From a virus, in the IMG/VR virus record IMGVR_UViG_3300008110_001617, positions 1 to 34,349 of that record: DNA of 34,349 nucleotides; one strand, written 5' to 3'. A model generated the notes under the pieces. The model had not been told where the DNA came from. It was given only the letters and a program-made list of their open reading frames with translations, and ran no database searches. Below are positions 14,607-21,886 of this stretch, one piece after another; position 1 is the first letter of the stretch; each line of letters starts with the position of its first letter. A program made the position numbers and the translations under genes.

Positions 14607-15411
14607 CGAGCGCTTTTATATAACGGTTGGCTCGCACTCATAGCTCGAGAGTGCTAACGGATATTGTTACTTCCGGGTTGCAGCTAGCTGCAGATCTGTG
14701 GATAACCGTTCAGACTTAGAACTAACCCTGTACGACTGTTGCATTCTGCTGACGGTTATGTTTTAATGATTTCCTTGTCTCAGTGGGAGTCAACGCTCGA
14801 AAGAATCACGGGTTCGGTATTCATACCCATGCATAACCGGGCGAAGGACGATCATGACATGGGTGTTCGCGGTTTGTGATTCTCTCCCAATTCGCACTCG
14901 AGTCGTACCTGCTCCCACTGGGCATCCCAATAAAACAACAACACAGGTTGTGATCAGCTTTGCCTGGAAATAACAAAACAGCAATGCACACAGAATTCGG
15001 TTGTCAGCAGCTGCAGCTGTAGCGTCATATATCAATGTTAGTTCCAGGAGATCTTCTTTAACACAATTCGGACAAATGCCCGGCACGAGGAAGACGGGCC
15101 CAGGGCCTGGAACTAATAATGTTTGAAGGCCCGATCCAGATCTGCAGCTCGATGGCGGCACGTTGTGCTGTTAGTTCCGGGATCAAATTACACGGTTGTA
15201 GTTCTGGTGGCGGTTACGGCGGAGGCGGCGTGCAAGCTCCAGCCTGGAAATAATAAAACAACGGCAGCGGCTAGGACCGACGCGTCTTCCCTGGAAAATA
15301 CAACGGCAAGTTACTGGCCAGTAGCTGTAGACAGCTCAGCGGCAAGACATCTTGTCATTTCCAGGAGGAGGATCCGTTTGTTGAAACTTCAACCAGGCGG
15401 CGAGGGATAGC
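14592..15411. repeat. 804-bp gene-free block between 16-bp direct repeats
   Basis: The word GGCGGCGAGGGATAGC occurs at 14592-14607 and again at 15396-15411, both times followed about 15 bases later by TATAACGGT. Between them I find no convincing gene. The block holds seven to eight GGAA-box copies, the palindromes TGCAGCTAGCTGCA (14679-14692) and CAGCTGCAGCTG (15008-15019), many AACGG/CCGTT words, and the nested inverted repeats at 14753-14922. It looks like an insertion or a duplication of the gene-end boundary. Confidence 0.65.
14779..14922. ncRNA. Candidate structured element: three nested inverted repeats
   Basis: Three stems nest: CAGTGGGAG (14781-14789) with CTCCCACTG (14912-14920); AGAATCAC (14802-14809) with GTGATTCT (14876-14883); ACCCATG (14825-14831) with CATGGGT (14858-14864). 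GCGAA (14841-14845) can also pair with TTCGC (14866-14870), which would make a pseudoknot. CGGTTATG (14753-14760) pairs alternatively with CATAACCG (14832-14839). The order is right for one folded RNA or a replication/packaging structure. No promoter is obvious. Confidence 0.4.
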
Positions 15412-15499
15412 AGGGGGTAAAAATATAACGGTGTGGGTTATTGACATAGCGGCGAGCGAATGGGAGGGTTATATACATAACGGATGAAGGAGTGACGAC

Positions 15500-15931
15500 A
15501 TGCAAACATTTCTGCCATATGCAGATTTTAAACGGAGTGCACAGGTACTCGACTACAGGAGACTAGGTAAACAACGGGTAGAGACTTGGCAGCTCATCAG
15601 AGCAATCAACGGTGAGACCAGAGGATGGAGGAACCACCCTGCAGCAGTGATGTGGAGGGAACACGTTCCAGCGCTCGCAGTCTACGGAAAAGTTATTTGC
15701 GAGGAATGGATTCGAAGAGGGTACAACGACTCGATGCTGCCGCGGTTTGAATTAATTATTTCCGGGTCTGAAGATCTGCAGCTGCCAGCTTGGCTGGGAA
15801 ATGAAAACTTTCATGAGTCCCATCGCAGCAATCTGCTTCGCAAGTTCCCGGAGTACTACAGGTCCCATTGGCCAGAACTTCAAGATGACCTGCCATATGT
15901 ATGGCCTGTGGATAACTTGGTTGGAGTCTGA
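15500..15931 (+). CDS. MSMEG_6728-like protein, putative pyrimidine-dimer DNA glycosylase
   Basis: The N-terminus MQTFLPYADFKRSAQVLDYR, then RLGKQRVETWQLIRAING, GWRNHPAAVMWREHVPALAVYG and CEEWIRRGYNDSML, is typical of the MSMEG_6728 family, which is annotated as pyrimidine-dimer DNA glycosylase by distant similarity to phage T4 endonuclease V. The later segment LPAWLGNENFHESHRSNLLRK also fits. Such an enzyme would start base-excision repair of ultraviolet damage. The ATG follows GAAGGAGTGACGAC. A reverse GGAA box (TTATTTCCGGG at 15756) and AGATCTGCAGCTGC are read through as codons near residue 88 without breaking the frame. Confidence 0.8.
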   Translation: MQTFLPYADFKRSAQVLDYRRLGKQRVETWQLIRAINGETRGWRNHPAAVMWREHVPALAVYGKVICEEWIRRGYNDSMLPRFELIISGSEDLQLPAWLGNENFHESHRSNLLRKFPEYYRSHWPELQDDLPYVWPVDNLVGV

Positions 15932-16012
15932 CGAGGAGGTCCAGAAGATCCAGCCTGGAACTAACAATGTTCGTTGTTACATGCACAGCTGCAGCGCTGC
16001 CAAAAATTTTTC

Positions 16013-16051
16013 TTGACAGTACTTGACATCGATTGCCCAGTTCTATAATAT
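16013..16051 (+). promoter_or_regulatory. Promoter upstream of the 16101 gene
   Basis: Two TTGACA boxes (16013-16018 and 16023-16028) precede TATAATAT (16044-16051). The second box is 15 bases from TATAAT and 17 from TAATAT. This is the most consensus-like promoter of the window. It follows a GGAA box at 15954. Confidence 0.75.
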
Positions 16052-16100
16052 AAATTCCACTAGCGAATGCTAGGTTTAAATGACGAAGGGATATCAATCA

Positions 16101-16496
16101 ATGGGTCAATATCATGTGCTCGTAAATGTCGACAAGAAGGAAGTAGTTACACCCCACCAACTCGGCTTGGGGCTCAAGCAATGGGAACATCTTGGTGAAT
16201 TCAACGGCACCTTGGCTGACGCCCTTTATGTTTTAACAATGACCAGCCCAGCTCGAGGCGGCGGCGACTTACCTGAGACTGTAATTTCCGGGAGATGGGC
16301 GGGGGACCGCTGTTTTGTTTACGGTGACTACACCGAGGAATCGGATTTACCAGACGGCATCTTCGACCAGGTCAAAGGGAAAGTAGATTCTGAGTTCACA
16401 GAAATCGGCGAGCTCGTATCCGAGGAACTTGGAAAAATATTTGGATTCCGAATGGAAGGCGAGGGTTGGAAACGGCGAGTCGTAATGACGGCTTGA
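16101..16496 (+). CDS. Conserved actinophage/actinobacterial protein of unknown function (131 aa)
   Basis: The sequence MGQYHVLVNVDKKEVVTPHQ, LGLGLKQWEHLG, LADALYVLTMTSPARGGGDLPE and SGRWAGDRCFVYGDYTE is one I recognise from actinobacterial and phage genomes as a conserved hypothetical protein. No catalytic motif is known to me. I start at 16101 because the family starts MGQYH, with AAGGGA upstream; an ATG seven codons earlier is in frame and belongs to an ATGACGAAGG leader word also present before 17094 and 22240. A reverse GGAA box (GTAATTTCCGGG at 16281) encodes the VISGR segment. Confidence 0.8.
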   Translation: MGQYHVLVNVDKKEVVTPHQLGLGLKQWEHLGEFNGTLADALYVLTMTSPARGGGDLPETVISGRWAGDRCFVYGDYTEESDLPDGIFDQVKGKVDSEFTEIGELVSEELGKIFGFRMEGEGWKRRVVMTA

Positions 16497-16619
16497 GCAA
16501 ATAGCGGCACGGGAAGAGCCCGGAAATAATAAGTTAACGGTGCACCTTTAAGCTTGGCCAGAGAGCCAGCAAGGTGCATCGTTTTTCAATAACGGCGAGC
16601 GAAAGGTGAGGGTATATAA

Positions 16620-16865
16620 ATGGGTCGCAAGATTGTGACACGGTTAGAGTTGTTTTTCGATGAGGACCTGCTGTACGAAGGAACTGACTCAACGGATAAG
16701 AGAAGTGACGAGGATGTGCTGGAGTACGCAGCGGAGTGCTTCGTCGACGATGTCTTTCAGATGGTGAAGTACAACGAGTTGTTTGCGATTGCAAAGGAGC
16801 GAACTTATTTTGTTGAATCAAACGAGGAAGACGCAGCTGCAGAACCCGGAAATAACAATGTTTGA
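16620..16865 (+). CDS. Small acidic protein (81 aa) ending in a GGAA-box repeat
   Basis: The protein begins MGRKIVTRLELFFDEDLLYE and is strongly acidic, with a SDEDVLEYAAECFVDDVFQM helix in the centre. Its last residues (AAAEPGNNNV) and stop codon are encoded by CAGCTGCAG plus a GGAA box at 16845, so the C-terminus seems to have been made by the repeat. Upstream the start is preceded by GGTGAGGGTATATAA and an AACGGCGAG word. No family is recognised. Confidence 0.6.
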   Translation: MGRKIVTRLELFFDEDLLYEGTDSTDKRSDEDVLEYAAECFVDDVFQMVKYNELFAIAKERTYFVESNEEDAAAEPGNNNV

Positions 16866-17093
16866 TGTCCGCCACCTGGATGGCATCCCAGGGCCAGGAA
16901 ATAATAACTTCAAGAAGGAGAAGAATTCTGGCAGCGCTGTCCCGGAAATAATAATGTTCGCAGATGTCCAGGGCCCCAGGTCATCAGCGGAACTGACAAC
17001 TCAACAATCAGAGGACATGTCCAGTCAAAGTCTTGACATCCACCTTTTCTATAATAGACTTGGCAGTGGCAATCAAATGACGAAAGGAATGCC
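16866..17093. other. Intergenic region with GGAA boxes and a promoter
   Basis: Two forward GGAA boxes (16894 and 16941) are spaced 47 bases apart, and further right TTGACA (17033-17038) is followed by TATAAT (17050-17055, only 11 bases away) and TAGACT (17055-17060, 16 bases away), so the second is the better -10. The leader then contains AAATGACGAAAGG, the same word as before 16101 and 22240, providing the ribosome binding site of the next gene. Frames crossing this stretch look like chance. Confidence 0.55.
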
Positions 17094-17672
17094 ATGCCAA
17101 ACTGGTGCGATAACACAGTGTCCATTACTGGGCCTGATGATGTAATAAAAAGATTAGATGAGTTCGTAGGGAGACCACTTGTAGATGGGGAAGATAAACA
17201 GGGTGAAGTTATTTTTTCACTAGCCAATATCAAACCATCCACTCCTGACCTAGACCCCAAATACGCAATGTTTCCAACAAAAGGCGAGGACGACTGGTGG
17301 AGCAATAATGTAAATAGTTGGGGAACTAAATGGGATGTAATGGGCGAAGGCGTGAGTCGGCATATGGAGAACGGCAAAGTCGGTTATTCATTTTGCTCGG
17401 CTTGGTCTCCCCCAACTCCAGTGATAGAACGGCTTGCCGAGATTTTCCCGGAAGTAAGAATAGAGTTTTCATATTATGAAACGGGTATGGATTTTTGGGG
17501 TATTGAGATTTACGAGAACGGCGAGTTGATGTCAGAGGAAGGTGGCGAGTTGAGCCACAAGGCTCTGACGGAGAAACTGAATATGGAATGTTGGAACTGC
17601 GAGCAATACGGCGAGGATGAGGACGAGGATTATCTTTACGACGACTGCCCAAGAGAAACGGCGAGCGCATAG
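17094..17672 (+). CDS. DUF1281 / Api92-like ferredoxin-fold protein
   Basis: The 192-residue protein starts MPNWCDNTVSITGPDDVIKR and contains NSWGTKWDVMG, FCSAWSPPTPVIERLAEIFPE and YYETGMDFWGIEIY. These are the hallmarks of the DUF1281/Api92-like family found on plasmids and phages, with a ferredoxin-like fold and no established function. The C-terminus has CWNCEQYG and an acidic EDEDEDYLYDDC stretch that looks lineage-specific. The ATG is the second in GCCATGCC and lies behind AAAGGAATGCC. The gene ends in AACGGCGAGCG, one of the words repeated in the following gap. Confidence 0.85.
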   Translation: MPNWCDNTVSITGPDDVIKRLDEFVGRPLVDGEDKQGEVIFSLANIKPSTPDLDPKYAMFPTKGEDDWWSNNVNSWGTKWDVMGEGVSRHMENGKVGYSFCSAWSPPTPVIERLAEIFPEVRIEFSYYETGMDFWGIEIYENGELMSEEGGELSHKALTEKLNMECWNCEQYGEDEDEDYLYDDCPRETASA

Positions 17673-17820
17673 AGGGTAAAAATCTAACGGCGAGGGGGTG
17701 GGGTAAAAACCTGCCCCCAAACAAACGGCGAGGGAAAAGACGAGAAGCTGGATCCGAACTCCCGGAACTGAAAACGGATAGATGACGCACAGCTCAGCAC
17801 GCTAGACTTGACGGATAGAG
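17657..17820. repeat. Tandem-like AACGGCGAG / ACGGATAG words
   Basis: In about 160 bases AACGGCGAG occurs at 17657, 17686 and 17724, ACGGATAG at 17774 and 17811, with two GGGTAAAAA elements (17674, 17700) and a GGAA box (17761) between them. A GGGGG...CCCCC hairpin (17694-17718) has the GTAAAAA element as its loop. The same AACGG words recur, less densely, from 14.6 to 17.8 kb. The spacing resembles iterated protein-binding sites more than coding sequence. Confidence 0.5.
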
Positions 17821-17832
17821 AAAGGAACAGAA

Positions 17833-18120
17833 ATGGGTCGCATACATTATTTTGATATTGATGGGAACTATGGAAACGCCGACAAGATAACGGTGGTGGG
17901 CACAGAGCAGTGGATAAAAGAGGATTTCCTGTTAGTGCGAGAGTGTAAAGACGAGGATAGATATATCGTTGCTCGTCTTGTGTCTGACTGGATTACAGAG
18001 GGTCGAGATAACAAGAAATATAAAAAAGAGTTCAAGAAGTATGGACTAAAGCCTCACGATACAAAACCTGTTGAACCTGAAATCCCAGAAATTGTGAAAG
18101 AGGTTGATGTAGCCAACTAA
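17833..18120 (+). CDS. Small hypothetical protein (95 aa)
   Basis: The product begins MGRIHYFDIDGNYGNADKIT and has a basic middle (DNKKYKKEFKKYGL) and a Pro/Glu-rich end. The ATG follows GAGAAAGGAACAGAA, and ACGGATAG just upstream. I recognise no family. A TAATG overlap at the stop leads into a reverse GGAA box (18124) and then a terminator, so it is probably the last gene of its unit. Confidence 0.65.
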   Translation: MGRIHYFDIDGNYGNADKITVVGTEQWIKEDFLLVRECKDEDRYIVARLVSDWITEGRDNKKYKKEFKKYGLKPHDTKPVEPEIPEIVKEVDVAN

Positions 18121-18178
18121 TAATGTTAGTTCCGAGCCACAGTGCTTTGGTGGTCATCAACGAACTAACTTTCTAACT

Positions 18179-18232
18179 TTCTGCCCCCACGCTTTTACTC
18201 GTCATTTGAGCGTTGGGGGCAGAACCTTTTTT
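18179..18232 (+). terminator. Strong intrinsic terminator before the AAA/VWA operon
   Basis: TTCTGCCCCCACGCT (18179-18193) pairs with AGCGTTGGGGGCAGAA with one unpaired base, followed by CCTTTTTT. A reversed GGGGTAAAAA element (18228) begins in the T-run, and the right stem contains the TGAGCGT word. It ends the cluster of 17833. Confidence 0.85.
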
Positions 18233-18351
18233 ACCCCCTTTCTCTATACGAACGACACTAAATAAGAAAAACTTGATTTATAGAATATATTATGGAAAAA
18301 TACTCTTATGCGTTAGGGAACGCATGAACGACAAAGAGAGAAAGAGAGAAA

Positions 18352-18804
18352 ATGCTAGATATAGAGAAGCCTATTCAGGGCGTTTCGGTCTATGCCGAGT
18401 TTTCCAAGCCCGGCTATCGCACCGAGATTTTCATTACTCCTGACGGATTTTCCGCAGAGGGAAAAGTAGTTCCTGCCAAAATCTTTAGCAGGATTACAAG
18501 CGCAGACAAGCCAAAGAAAGTTTGGCAACAATACACAGTTCAGTTGGTTGAGGACATGGCTAAGGTTGGTGAAACCTTGCTAGACCCTGCTAATCGAGAA
18601 ACTTATGTAGAGAAGCGACTAGCCCACCTAGAAAATGTATTCGTTGGTCTAGTGGCAAACGAGTGGCAGATAGTCAAAGAGCCTGTTCTCATAGAAACCA
18701 GCAAGAACGATTTGTCTGAAATCGCAGAGAGCAAGACACCTGTAAAAATTGTTTATCGTATAAATCAGAGCAGGAAAGCACTTGGCTTTCCTGATACTTG
18801 GTAA
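18352..18804 (+). CDS. Hypothetical protein upstream of the MoxR-like ATPase (150 aa)
   Basis: The product begins MLDIEKPIQGVSVYAEFSKP and has a C-terminal segment TPVKIVYRINQSRKALGFPD; I do not recognise it. The 5' part is preceded by AGAGAGAAAGAGAGAAA, a purine-rich leader, and a TATAGAAT box lies at 18279-18286. The next gene starts 15 bases after its stop and is probably in the same operon, so the protein may be an accessory or substrate adaptor of the ATPase, which is inference only. Confidence 0.65.
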   Translation: MLDIEKPIQGVSVYAEFSKPGYRTEIFITPDGFSAEGKVVPAKIFSRITSADKPKKVWQQYTVQLVEDMAKVGETLLDPANRETYVEKRLAHLENVFVGLVANEWQIVKEPVLIETSKNDLSEIAESKTPVKIVYRINQSRKALGFPDTW

Positions 18805-18818
18805 GGGGGGTAGCCAAA

Positions 18819-19871
18819 GTGGATTTGGAAACTAAATCAAAACTCGTTTCTGTTAGTGGAAGTTTTTGGAAAATCGTCAATGAGTGTCTTATTCAGGGTG
18901 TTGATGATGAGGTTAGACTTAGACTTGGCGCAGAGGTAAAGCCAAGTGGTCGTTGCGTAGAGAGAGCGAGTGGTGATGAAAGAAAAGCAAGAGTTTCTGC
19001 TACCACTCCAAGTGGAGTAGAAGTGGCAAATATGGAAGCAGACGAGTTCTACACTCGTCCTAATGGACAAAAGTATTTCACTCGCTCATGGGGAGTTCAT
19101 ACTGATGTAGCAGTTCTACGCAGAGCAAGAGAAGCAACTACAAAGTTCTTTTCAGAGGGAGTTGGTTCTCCACAATTCGCCATGTTTTATGGAGTTCCGG
19201 GAACAGGAAAAACTGCTCTCGTAGAAGCAAGTTTCCATGACGATAAAGTTATTACTTTGGTAGGTAATGGAGATACTGATACCAATGACTTTTATGGTTC
19301 GTTTATCCAAACTCCAAGTGGAAACTTTGAGTGGCTAGATGGTGGATTTATTGAGGCAGTAGAAAATGGTTATGTATTTTTTATTGACGAGATAGGTCTT
19401 ATTGACCCTAAAGCGTTGGCAATAGTTTATTCCGTTATGGACGGACGAAAAGAAATCACTATCCCAATGAACCCTGATAGAGGAACTATCAAAGTCCATG
19501 AAAACTTTTATGTAGTTTCAGCGACTAATCCAAACGCTCCCGGAGTTCGTCTTTCAGAAGCGTTGATTTCTCGTTTCCAAGTTCAGGCAGAACTAACAAC
19601 TGATTATGCGCTCGCAAAGAAGTTGGGAGTTCCAGCGACAATGGTGAGCGTTGCTCAAAATCTCTACAAGCGCACACAGGGAGATAGTGCTGAAATCTCA
19701 TGGAGTCCTCAAATGCGTGAGTTGCTTGGTTTCAGAGATACTTCTGAAATCTTTGGAACAGAGTTCGCTATCTCTAATCTGATAGCGAGCGCACCTGAAC
19801 TAGATAGAGATGTAGTCGTTGATGTTATCTCTAGGGCGTATGGGGCAGAATACAAACCTGCCAAGATTTAG
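18819..19871 (+). CDS. MoxR/CobS-like AAA+ ATPase
   Basis: The 350-residue product (GTG at 18819 behind AAGGGGGGTAGCCAAA) has an AAA+ core: Walker A GVPGTGKTA at 125-133, Walker B YVFFIDEIG at 185-193, sensor 1 VVSATNPN near 242-249 and an arginine-containing SEALISRFQ near 257-265. The SGNFEWLDGGFIEAVENG segment is typical of the MoxR/CobS/dynein-related group. These ATPases typically work with a von Willebrand A protein, here the next gene 125 bases downstream. CobS/CobT form cobaltochelatase, and cyanophages carry cobS, but in a phage of this type a protein-remodelling role is equally likely. Confidence 0.9.
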   Translation: MDLETKSKLVSVSGSFWKIVNECLIQGVDDEVRLRLGAEVKPSGRCVERASGDERKARVSATTPSGVEVANMEADEFYTRPNGQKYFTRSWGVHTDVAVLRRAREATTKFFSEGVGSPQFAMFYGVPGTGKTALVEASFHDDKVITLVGNGDTDTNDFYGSFIQTPSGNFEWLDGGFIEAVENGYVFFIDEIGLIDPKALAIVYSVMDGRKEITIPMNPDRGTIKVHENFYVVSATNPNAPGVRLSEALISRFQVQAELTTDYALAKKLGVPATMVSVAQNLYKRTQGDSAEISWSPQMRELLGFRDTSEIFGTEFAISNLIASAPELDRDVVVDVISRAYGAEYKPAKI

Positions 19872-19996
19872 AAAGGGTTTTTTACCCCCTTCTAATATAT
19901 GGGCGAAGGTGGGGGCTTCTCTCTCCCCCACCTTCCCTTTCTAGGATAGAAATGCTAGACTTAGAGAGTAAGGACACACGAAAGAAAAGGGAAAAA

Positions 19997-21775
19997 ATGG
20001 CACACATAAAGCACAAAGAAGCCACTAACTCAAAGGTGAAAACACCTAGCGAGTGGTTAGGCGTTGGCTATGAAATTACGCAGTTAGTAAATAAGTGGTC
20101 TGATAGAACAGACCTAGTTGCTCTAATAAATCAAGAAGCAGGACAAGGCGCACCTGCTTGCTATATTCCAGCGTTCGCAGAAGTAGAAGTAAATACAAAA
20201 GAAGCGTTTGGGGAAATAACAACTCCTAATCACATAAACGATTTGACGAAGCGAAGCAACCAATACGAGTGGGCTAAAGCCACAGGTGCTATTCGCCATG
20301 AGGCATACCACGCAAAGTTTTCTGCTTGGGATATGCCAAGCGCATACAAGGCACTAAAGCAAGATGAGTATGAGGCTTTGGTGTTGCTAGAGGAAGGTCG
20401 TATTGAGGCTTGGGGTATCAAGACCCACCCTGACGCAAAAGTTTTTCTACGAGCAAGTGCTATGGGTTTGATTATTGACGAAGCAAAAGAAGTATTTGGA
20501 AAAGAAACTTCTAGTGTCGCAAGTGCTAGTTCTTTAGTTGGTCTATGCCACGCAAGAGTTATAGCAGGTTCGCTTGATGAAAACGAAGCACTAGACCTAT
20601 TCACAGAAGTAGAAAAAGTATTAGGTAAAGAGTTAGTAGATAAACTAGAAGCGATTATTGAGAAGTTTCAGGCACACACTAATCACACAGATATTTCTGC
20701 TTGCTACCCACTAGCAATAGAGTGGGCAAAGTTAGTTCGTGATAAGAAAAAAGAAGCAGGAGAAAGTGAAAGCGACTTTCCTGATTTCGCAGAGATTATG
20801 AAAGAGATGTTAGGAGAAATGGAAAAGCAAGTTCCTATCTCCAATGATAAAGATTTACACGACCAAAAGCGTTCAGAGGATATGAAAGAGAGCGCAACTG
20901 CTAAAGAGCAGACTTCTAAAGAGCAAAAGAAAAACGAGGAAGTTGCTAAAGAAGTTTTCTCTAAATCAACAGGTCCGGGGGAGAGCGCAACTCGTTCTCG
21001 CCTAACAGAAAAAAGACCCCCTAATGGAAAAGAGCGCAGTAGCGCAGTAAAAATCTCTAGGGCTTTGGAAAGAGCAAAGTATCGTGAGCGTGGGATTACA
21101 GAGATAGGAAGCGTAGTTCCTCCCGGAAAACTAAATACAAGAAAGATTATTGAGGCTAAGGCTTTAGAGCAGAGAGGTATCCATACTCAACCAACTGCTT
21201 TCACAAAGAAAGTTCGTAAGCACACAGACGAACCACCACTAACAGTTGGAGTAATGGTTGATATTTCAGGCTCAATGGGAAGTGCTATGAACCCAATGGC
21301 TTCTACTGCTTGGATTATGGGTGAGGCAGTTCGCCGAGTTCAGGGAAATGTCGCTATGGTTTATTACGGAAGTGATGTATTTCCAACTCTCAAAAGAGGG
21401 CAACGACTAAAAGATGTAAATGTTTATTCTGCCCCTGACGGAACTGAAAAGTTTGATAAAGCGTTTCGTGCTTTGGACGGCGCACTTCACTTACTTTATG
21501 GTGAAGGCGCAAGACTTCTAGTAATTGTGTCGGACGGACAATACACAAGTGAGGAAACAGAAAAGGCGAAGTCATGGATACGCACCTGTTCTAAGCATGG
21601 TGTCGCAGTTCTATGGCTACCTATCGGCTCTAACGACTACTACGCAAAAGATATTTGTGCTGGTGCTAACGCAGAAATCGTTGTCGGTATAACTGACCCA
21701 ACAAGTTCGGCTTTGGCTATTGGCAAGTCTGCCGAGAAAACTCTCTCAACGGCAGGAAAGAGGTTGTCGGCGTGA
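19997..21775 (+). CDS. VWA protein with N-terminal HExxH, CobT-like partner of the AAA ATPase
   Basis: The 592-residue protein has three parts. Residues 1-200 carry GAIRHEAYHAKFSAW (HExxH at 101-105) and 25-30 residues later LVLLEEGRIEAW, whose glutamates could be the third ligand, as in gluzincin-like metallopeptidases. A Lys/Glu-rich linker runs from about 250 to 350 and a von Willebrand A domain from about 410, with MIDAS motif VDISGSMGS near 421-429 and VSDGQYT further on. This VWA plus MoxR ATPase arrangement resembles CobT/CobS and RavA/ViaA, where the VWA protein is substrate adaptor. I start at 19997 because AAAGGGAAAAA precedes it; the earlier ATG at 19952 belongs to a leader word also seen at 18352. 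Whether it cleaves proteins is unknown. Confidence 0.85.
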   Translation: MAHIKHKEATNSKVKTPSEWLGVGYEITQLVNKWSDRTDLVALINQEAGQGAPACYIPAFAEVEVNTKEAFGEITTPNHINDLTKRSNQYEWAKATGAIRHEAYHAKFSAWDMPSAYKALKQDEYEALVLLEEGRIEAWGIKTHPDAKVFLRASAMGLIIDEAKEVFGKETSSVASASSLVGLCHARVIAGSLDENEALDLFTEVEKVLGKELVDKLEAIIEKFQAHTNHTDISACYPLAIEWAKLVRDKKKEAGESESDFPDFAEIMKEMLGEMEKQVPISNDKDLHDQKRSEDMKESATAKEQTSKEQKKNEEVAKEVFSKSTGPGESATRSRLTEKRPPNGKERSSAVKISRALERAKYRERGITEIGSVVPPGKLNTRKIIEAKALEQRGIHTQPTAFTKKVRKHTDEPPLTVGVMVDISGSMGSAMNPMASTAWIMGEAVRRVQGNVAMVYYGSDVFPTLKRGQRLKDVNVYSAPDGTEKFDKAFRALDGALHLLYGEGARLLVIVSDGQYTSEETEKAKSWIRTCSKHGVAVLWLPIGSNDYYAKDICAGANAEIVVGITDPTSSALAIGKSAEKTLSTAGKRLSA

Positions 21776-21844
21776 TATAGCGCAGGTTTCGTATTCGGGT
21801 ATCTTTCCCTTTCGGATAGTGTGTCCCCCCGATTACGAATAAGG

Positions 21845-21886
21845 AAGCCCCCTACACAAGTGGTTGCGTAGGGGGTTTCTGCTTTG
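21845..21886 (+). terminator. Terminator of the AAA/VWA operon
   Basis: GAAGCCCCCTACACAA pairs with TTGCGTAGGGGGTTTC (one A-C mismatch, loop GTGG), followed by TTTCTGCTTTG. It lies 70 bases beyond the VWA stop codon. Confidence 0.75.

Larger units (their letters stand above)
14391..18136. repeat. Dispersed GGAA-box repeat family
   Basis: A 12-20 base word with consensus CCYGGAAMTAAYAATGTTYG occurs in both orientations. Forward copies: 14391, 14963, 15106, 15243, 15290, 15954, 16519, 16845, 16894, 16941, 17447 and 17761. Reverse copies: 14666, 15036, 15170, 15353, 15752, 16281 and 18124. More distant relatives lie at 22033, 22148, 26734, 29649 and 29669. Copies lie between genes, inside genes, and exactly at gene ends. 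Several are next to palindromic words such as CAGCTGCAG, AGATCT or GGATCC. The role is unknown. Confidence 0.8.

Noticed and set aside
14806-14830. GGGTTCGGTATTC looks like a tRNA T-arm
   Set aside because: No acceptor, D or anticodon stem can be laid out around it; it is part of the nested repeats.
14790-15161. 123-codon minus-strand frame
   Set aside because: It runs through inverted repeats and GGAA boxes, gives VPGPGP-like low-complexity sequence and has no signals.
15123-15410. 95-codon plus-strand frame in the 804-bp block
   Set aside because: Its peptide is mostly translated repeat (VPGSN, QPGNN, QPGGEG), it has no ribosome binding site, and its composition is unlike a folded protein.
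16783-17145. 120-codon frame across the gap 16866-17093
   Set aside because: It overlaps two better genes and consists largely of GGAA boxes and a promoter.
17326-17790. 154-codon minus-strand frame opposite the DUF1281-like gene
   Set aside because: Arg/Ser/Pro-rich antisense shadow of a well-supported gene.
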